NCBI RefSeq assembly: GCF_014648095.1
Contig: NZ_BMQL01000077.1
Location: 1 to 15,317, forward strand
Direction of reading: 5' to 3'
DNA from: Deinococcus ruber
GTDB taxonomy: Bacteria; Deinococcota; Deinococci; Deinococcales; Deinococcaceae
DNA length: 15,317 nt
Part shown: positions 14,171-15,317 of the stretch, one piece after another
Layout: each line of letters opens with the position of its first letter
Numbering within the stretch: the first letter of the stretch is position 1
Notes under the pieces: model-generated
Told to the model about the DNA's origin: nothing
Database searches by the model: none
Seen by the model: the letters and a program-made list of their open reading frames with translations, nothing else
Program-made: the position numbers and the translations under genes

Positions 14171-15235
14171 ATGTACAACCATCTGCATTCCGTCGCCTTA
14201 CCTCATCTTGATATAGAGGCAACCACAGCCTTTCTGATTGATCTGCTGAACACTCCCAGTCCGACTGGATTTACTGAAGCAGCCATTGTCCGAATCGAGC
14301 AGGAGTTGAGTGCACTGGGTATTACGTCTCGGCGAACGGCCAAAGGTGGCCTCCTGTGGACACTGGAACCGGCACAGGAAAATGACGGCCAGCACATCAC
14401 CTTCAGCGCACACGCCGATACGCTGGGCGCGATGGTCAAAGAGATTCGCCCAAACGGACGGCTGGGCCTGACACAACTTGGAAGCTACGACTGGCACAGC
14501 ATCGAAGGCACCGAAGTGCAGATTCACCCGCAGCAGGGGCCATCACTTTCAGGAACGGTGCTCAATATTCACCAGAGCTTTCACGTCTGGGGCGCGGCTC
14601 TGCACGATCTGAAGCGCACTGCCACCACCTTAGAAGTGCGGCTCGATGCTCTGACCGGAAACGCAATACAGACCAGAGCACTGGGCATCGAAGTGGGCGA
14701 TTTCGTCAGCTTCGATGCCCAGGCACAGCTCACACCAAGCGGATACATCAAGGGTCGCCACCTCGATAATAAGGCCAGCATCGCCGTCTTCGTGGGCGTT
14801 ACCAGAGAGCTGCTGCGCCACCCTTCTCGCAGGCGCGTCAGCTTCTGCATCACCGTGTACGAAGAGGTGGGGCACGGTGCAGCCAGCGACATTCCTGTAG
14901 ACACCAGCGAACTGATTGCCGTTGATATGGCCGCAGTGGGAGGCAACCAGACGAGCAGTGAACATCATGTCACGCTCTGTGTCAAAGATTCGTTGGGACC
15001 ATACGACTATGCGCTCGGCAACCGTCTGCGAAATGCCGCGACGCGTGCCGGGTTAGAACTGAAGATCGACATTTACCCGTATTACAGCTCTGATGCCAGC
15101 GCCGCCTGGCGAGCAGGTCTCCCCTGCCCTACCGCTCTGATCGGGCCGGGCGTTGATGCCAGTCATGCCTACGAGCGGACGCATCAAGACGCCTTGATTG
15201 CCACAGCCAAACTGATGCTTGAATATCTGCGCTAG
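14171..15235 (+). CDS. M42-family metallopeptidase, resembling the NAGGN-system peptidase
   Basis: This 354-aa protein is cytoplasmic, a di-zinc aminopeptidase by family. All expected metal and catalytic residues are visible: H81-x-D83 (SAHADTLGAMV), bridging D199 (GRHLDNKAS), the catalytic base and ligand E231-E232 (VYEEVGHGA), D252 (AVDMA) and H332 (VDASHAYERTH). The inserted dimer/lid domain lies between about 92 and 185. The length matches the family. Motifs such as DTLGAMVKEI, ALGIEVGDFV and GVDASHAYERTH resemble the M42 peptidases linked to the osmoprotectant N-acetylglutaminylglutamine amide (TIGR03106), but the asparagine-synthase-like and acetyltransferase partners are not next to it, so that role is unproven. 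The upstream VWA gene has its own terminator, so this gene is transcribed separately. Confidence 0.93.
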   Translation: MYNHLHSVALPHLDIEATTAFLIDLLNTPSPTGFTEAAIVRIEQELSALGITSRRTAKGGLLWTLEPAQENDGQHITFSAHADTLGAMVKEIRPNGRLGLTQLGSYDWHSIEGTEVQIHPQQGPSLSGTVLNIHQSFHVWGAALHDLKRTATTLEVRLDALTGNAIQTRALGIEVGDFVSFDAQAQLTPSGYIKGRHLDNKASIAVFVGVTRELLRHPSRRRVSFCITVYEEVGHGAASDIPVDTSELIAVDMAAVGGNQTSSEHHVTLCVKDSLGPYDYALGNRLRNAATRAGLELKIDIYPYYSSDASAAWRAGLPCPTALIGPGVDASHAYERTHQDALIATAKLMLEYLR

Positions 15236-15263
15236 CAGGGTTTAGACACACAAATATCAAAGA

Positions 15264-15293
15264 AGCCGCCCGACTCGTGGGAGTCGGGCGGCT
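15264..15293. terminator. Strong hairpin after the peptidase gene, probably bidirectional terminator
   Basis: AGCCGCCCGACTC (15264-15276) and GAGTCGGGCGGCT (15281-15293) form a perfect 13-bp GC-rich stem with a GTGG loop, 28 bases after the TAG. The right side lacks a T-run. The left side read on the minus strand is T-rich (TTCTTTGATATTTG), so it may chiefly end a converging gene beyond the window while also ending the peptidase transcript. Confidence 0.75.
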
Positions 15294-15317
15294 GGGTGCG
15301 TGTCAGGGATTCGAGGA

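Noticed and set aside
1..15317. CRISPR array, tRNA, rRNA, insertion sequence or prophage signs
   Set aside because: No regularly spaced repeats, cloverleaf, transposase or integrase frame or flanking duplications were seen on either strand.

Overview
The window looks like chromosomal DNA of a high-GC diderm bacterium. A Deinococcus-type (Deinococcota) host is the most likely source. This is inferred from DUF11/TIGR01451-repeat surface proteins, a COG4867-type VWA protein, frequent GTG starts with strong Shine-Dalgarno (SD) sites, and a large predicted outer-membrane barrel. No rRNA, tRNA, insertion sequence or CRISPR is visible to confirm it.

Layout. From the left edge to about 12.1 kb everything is on the minus strand, transcribed right to left, and devoted to secreted or cell-surface proteins. 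In order of transcription these are: a possible 51-codon leader ORF (12100-11945) overlapping the start of a 776-aa Thr/Pro/Gly-rich secreted protein D (11948-9618, followed by a hairpin); a tightly coupled pair made of the 927-aa DUF11 repeat protein C (9337-6554) and the 1637-aa multidomain protein B with a predicted C-terminal outer-membrane beta-barrel (6552-1639), ended by a good rho-independent terminator; and a third DUF11/prealbumin-like secreted protein A (1211 to the left edge, incomplete). Proteins C and D share a recognisable N-terminal module of about 200 residues.

The right part is on the plus strand. It holds a 402-aa VWA-domain protein of the COG4867 type (12642-13850, with an intact MIDAS metal site and its own hairpin terminator) and a 354-aa M42-family metal aminopeptidase (14171-15235) with all expected zinc ligands, closed by a perfect 13-bp hairpin at the right edge.

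The divergent region between D and the VWA gene (about 12112-12641) has no convincing gene. It contains an AT-rich patch with a perfect TATAAT box facing the VWA gene and a perfect 12-bp inverted repeat.

How the genes might work together (inference): C ends directly upstream of B with one base between them and B's ribosome site lying inside C, so the two are probably made together. B could act as outer-membrane anchor or exporter for C and perhaps also for D and A. The VWA protein and the peptidase look like independent cytoplasmic genes. The most unusual parts are the C-B pair, the shared C/D N-terminal module, the small ORF overlapping the start of D, and a possible self-sequestering ribosome site in front of C.
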